NCBI RefSeq assembly: GCF_007752135.1
Contig: NZ_CP036298.1
Coordinates: 2,542,001 to 2,606,000, forward strand
Reading direction: 5' to 3'
Length of the DNA: 64,000 nucleotides
Source of the DNA: Aureliella helgolandensis
GTDB taxonomy: Bacteria > Planctomycetota > Planctomycetia > Pirellulales > Pirellulaceae
The notes beneath the pieces are model-generated. The model ran no database searches. It was not told the origin of the DNA and worked only from the letters and a program-made list of their open reading frames with translations. Below, piece after piece: positions 62,802-64,000 of the stretch. Position 1 is the first letter of the stretch. Each line of letters opens with the position of its first letter. The translations under genes and the position numbers were made by a program.

Positions 62802-63914
62802 TTAGGGGGAAGTCACACTGGCGACCTCATTGCCGCCTCGGGTACCGACGGAGCGCCATGTGGCAAGATCAATGCTGTCGCTCACAAACTGGATGCTGCC
62901 ATCACAGAGTGCCACGGTGACACCACCGGGATGATTGCTGCGCGACGCAAAGACGCCCCAACCACACGTTCCGACGTCTGGAGAATTGCTGTTCGGGGTG
63001 TGGTAGTGGGAGTAGCCGGTCCAGTACTCGCGCCCGTTGATCCAGCCAGCACCACGCTGTCCAGACCAGCCGCGGTGCAAACCACTGCCGTGCGTGTACT
63101 GTTCCAATAGAGTTGGGTCGGAGGGGAGTACATAGCCGGTCAGTCCGGGAACCGTCGGGGGCATTGAGCGATCGATAAAGGCGCAGGTGACGTTCATCAT
63201 CGTGCGATGCCGCTCTTGGTCGCTGGTCGGCTCCTGAGCAGTTTGGTCTTGCTGGCCAAGTAGGGATTCCGCAAAAGCGACGGTATTGCTGAGTCCATCT
63301 GAAATGCTGCCAAATTTGACGCTTGCATTGATCCATAGGATCCCGTCTGTTGGCTTGCGAGTGTCGTAGAGTGTGCCAACTCCAGTTCCAAAATTCATGT
63401 GATAGTTGGTACCGGTGTAGTACTGAGTGGGGCCCGAGCCACTTAAGGTAACTACGGAGTAGACGCGTTCCAAGCTTTCGCTGGGGCAACTCAGCACGGG
63501 AATGGGAGTGGCGGATGCGACGTCATGTGGAGGTACCAGTTTGCCCGGGCAACAACCCACGTGGAGCGGCTGTGAAAAATCGATGAGGTCGGCCAAGTTG
63601 CCTTGCTCGAAGTAAGGCGCTAACTGAGCAAACACCGAGAAGTTACCGCTAATGCCACTACCGTTGGTGTAGTTGGCTGGCAATCTGCGATGGGCGCTTT
63701 CGTAGTTGTGGAGGGACAGGCCCAGTTGCTTGAGATTGTTCGAACAAGACATGCGACGCGCTGCTTCGCGGGCTGCTTGTACGGCCGGAAGTAGCAAGCC
63801 GACGAGTATGCCGATGATCGCAATGACCACGAGCAGCTCGACCAGGGTGAATGCGCTCCGCTTGTGGTGGCGGGAGGTGCGCAGCGGTTGAAGGTATTTA
63901 GCAAGATATTTCAT
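62802..63914 (-). CDS. DUF1559 pilin-like protein
   Basis: A 370-residue protein with a prepilin-type leader (KRSA) and the helix [20 protein letters not shown], then [20 protein letters not shown] and [19 protein letters not shown]. The C-terminal H-x9-DG motif is visible as [20 protein letters not shown]. It is the second DUF1559 protein of the window and is longer than the one at 58998-59891, with an insert after about residue 100 that includes GCCPG. It is followed leftward by the DUF4198 and PQQ-like genes, with the 20-bp repeats in between. The ATG at 63914 is used; the promoter is probably at or beyond 63915-64000. Confidence 0.92.
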   Translation of the reverse strand: MKYLAKYLQPLRTSRHHKRSAFTLVELLVVIAIIGILVGLLLPAVQAAREAARRMSCSNNLKQLGLSLHNYESAHRRLPANYTNGSGISGNFSVFAQLAPYFEQGNLADLIDFSQPLHVGCCPGKLVPPHDVASATPIPVLSCPSESLERVYSVVTLSGSGPTQYYTGTNYHMNFGTGVGTLYDTRKPTDGILWINASVKFGSISDGLSNTVAFAESLLGQQDQTAQEPTSDQERHRTMMNVTCAFIDRSMPPTVPGLTGYVLPSDPTLLEQYTHGSGLHRGWSGQRGAGWINGREYWTGYSHYHTPNSNSPDVGTCGWGVFASRSNHPGGVTVALCDGSIQFVSDSIDLATWRSVGTRGGNEVASVTSP

Positions 63915-64000
63915 GGAGGGTTTCCTAATGTGTGGGGTAGTGGCAAGTTATTGTCATGCAGGGATCGCGCGCAGAGCCCTGGAGCTCGCGCTGGCGGCAG

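Overview
The window looks like a chromosomal segment of a planctomycete, most likely a Pirellulaceae-type bacterium. This rests on family content: a secreted cytochrome/DUF1549/DUF1553 protein followed by a Tat-type DUF1501 protein, two DUF1559 pilin-like proteins, a sulfatase, and several very large secreted proteins of unknown function. No rRNA, tRNA, CRISPR array or intact transposase was seen.

Layout. 1-4.5 kb: two co-directional large secreted/membrane proteins of unknown function, the second cut by the window edge. 4.8-8.6 kb: a divergent sugar-acid module, an IlvD/Edd-family dehydratase closest to L-arabinonate dehydratases and a GntP-type permease. 8.8-11.3 kb: an RdgC-like protein and a DUF5658-like membrane protein. 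11.5-16.6 kb: the cytochrome/DUF1549/DUF1553 plus DUF1501 pair. 16.6-48.5 kb: a type VI secretion (T6SS) island. It holds tssA-B-C-hcp-E-F-G leftward, tssL and a short tssM rightward, two giant leftward membrane-anchored proteins with degenerate caspase-like domains (one also with a VWA domain), then rightward vgrG, a separate beta-helix protein, PAAR, a DUF6931-like protein, a coiled-coil protein and a C39-like peptidase. After an outer-membrane-like protein and a HEAT-like protein, tssK closes the island. 48.9-53 kb: a GGDEF diguanylate cyclase, a GH62 arabinofuranosidase and a sulfatase, with several palindromic repeats. 53.1-60 kb: a leftward, probably iron-regulated set (DUF1559, lipoprotein, DUF4198-kelch-EF-hand, ApbE-DUF2271, PepSY) preceded by a Fur-box-like palindrome. 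60.4-63.9 kb: a PQQ-like propeller, a DUF4198 protein and a second DUF1559 protein.

The most novel part is the T6SS. TssM stops just after its third membrane helix, so the usual periplasmic domain is absent, and no tssJ or tssH (clpV) is seen here. The two giant proteins between tssM and vgrG (about 1,600 and 1,766 residues) each have one N-terminal membrane helix and a huge predicted periplasmic part. They are candidates for a lineage-specific replacement of the trans-periplasmic complex; this is inference. hcp is bracketed by two perfect 12-bp hairpins, which suggests separate control of its mRNA. The VgrG carries a roughly 400-residue extension with two hydrophobic segments, and a C39-type cysteine peptidase with a Cys-rich tail ends the spike gene set. 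Both are effector candidates.

All positions and motifs were read by eye; family names come from recognised motifs and no search was run.
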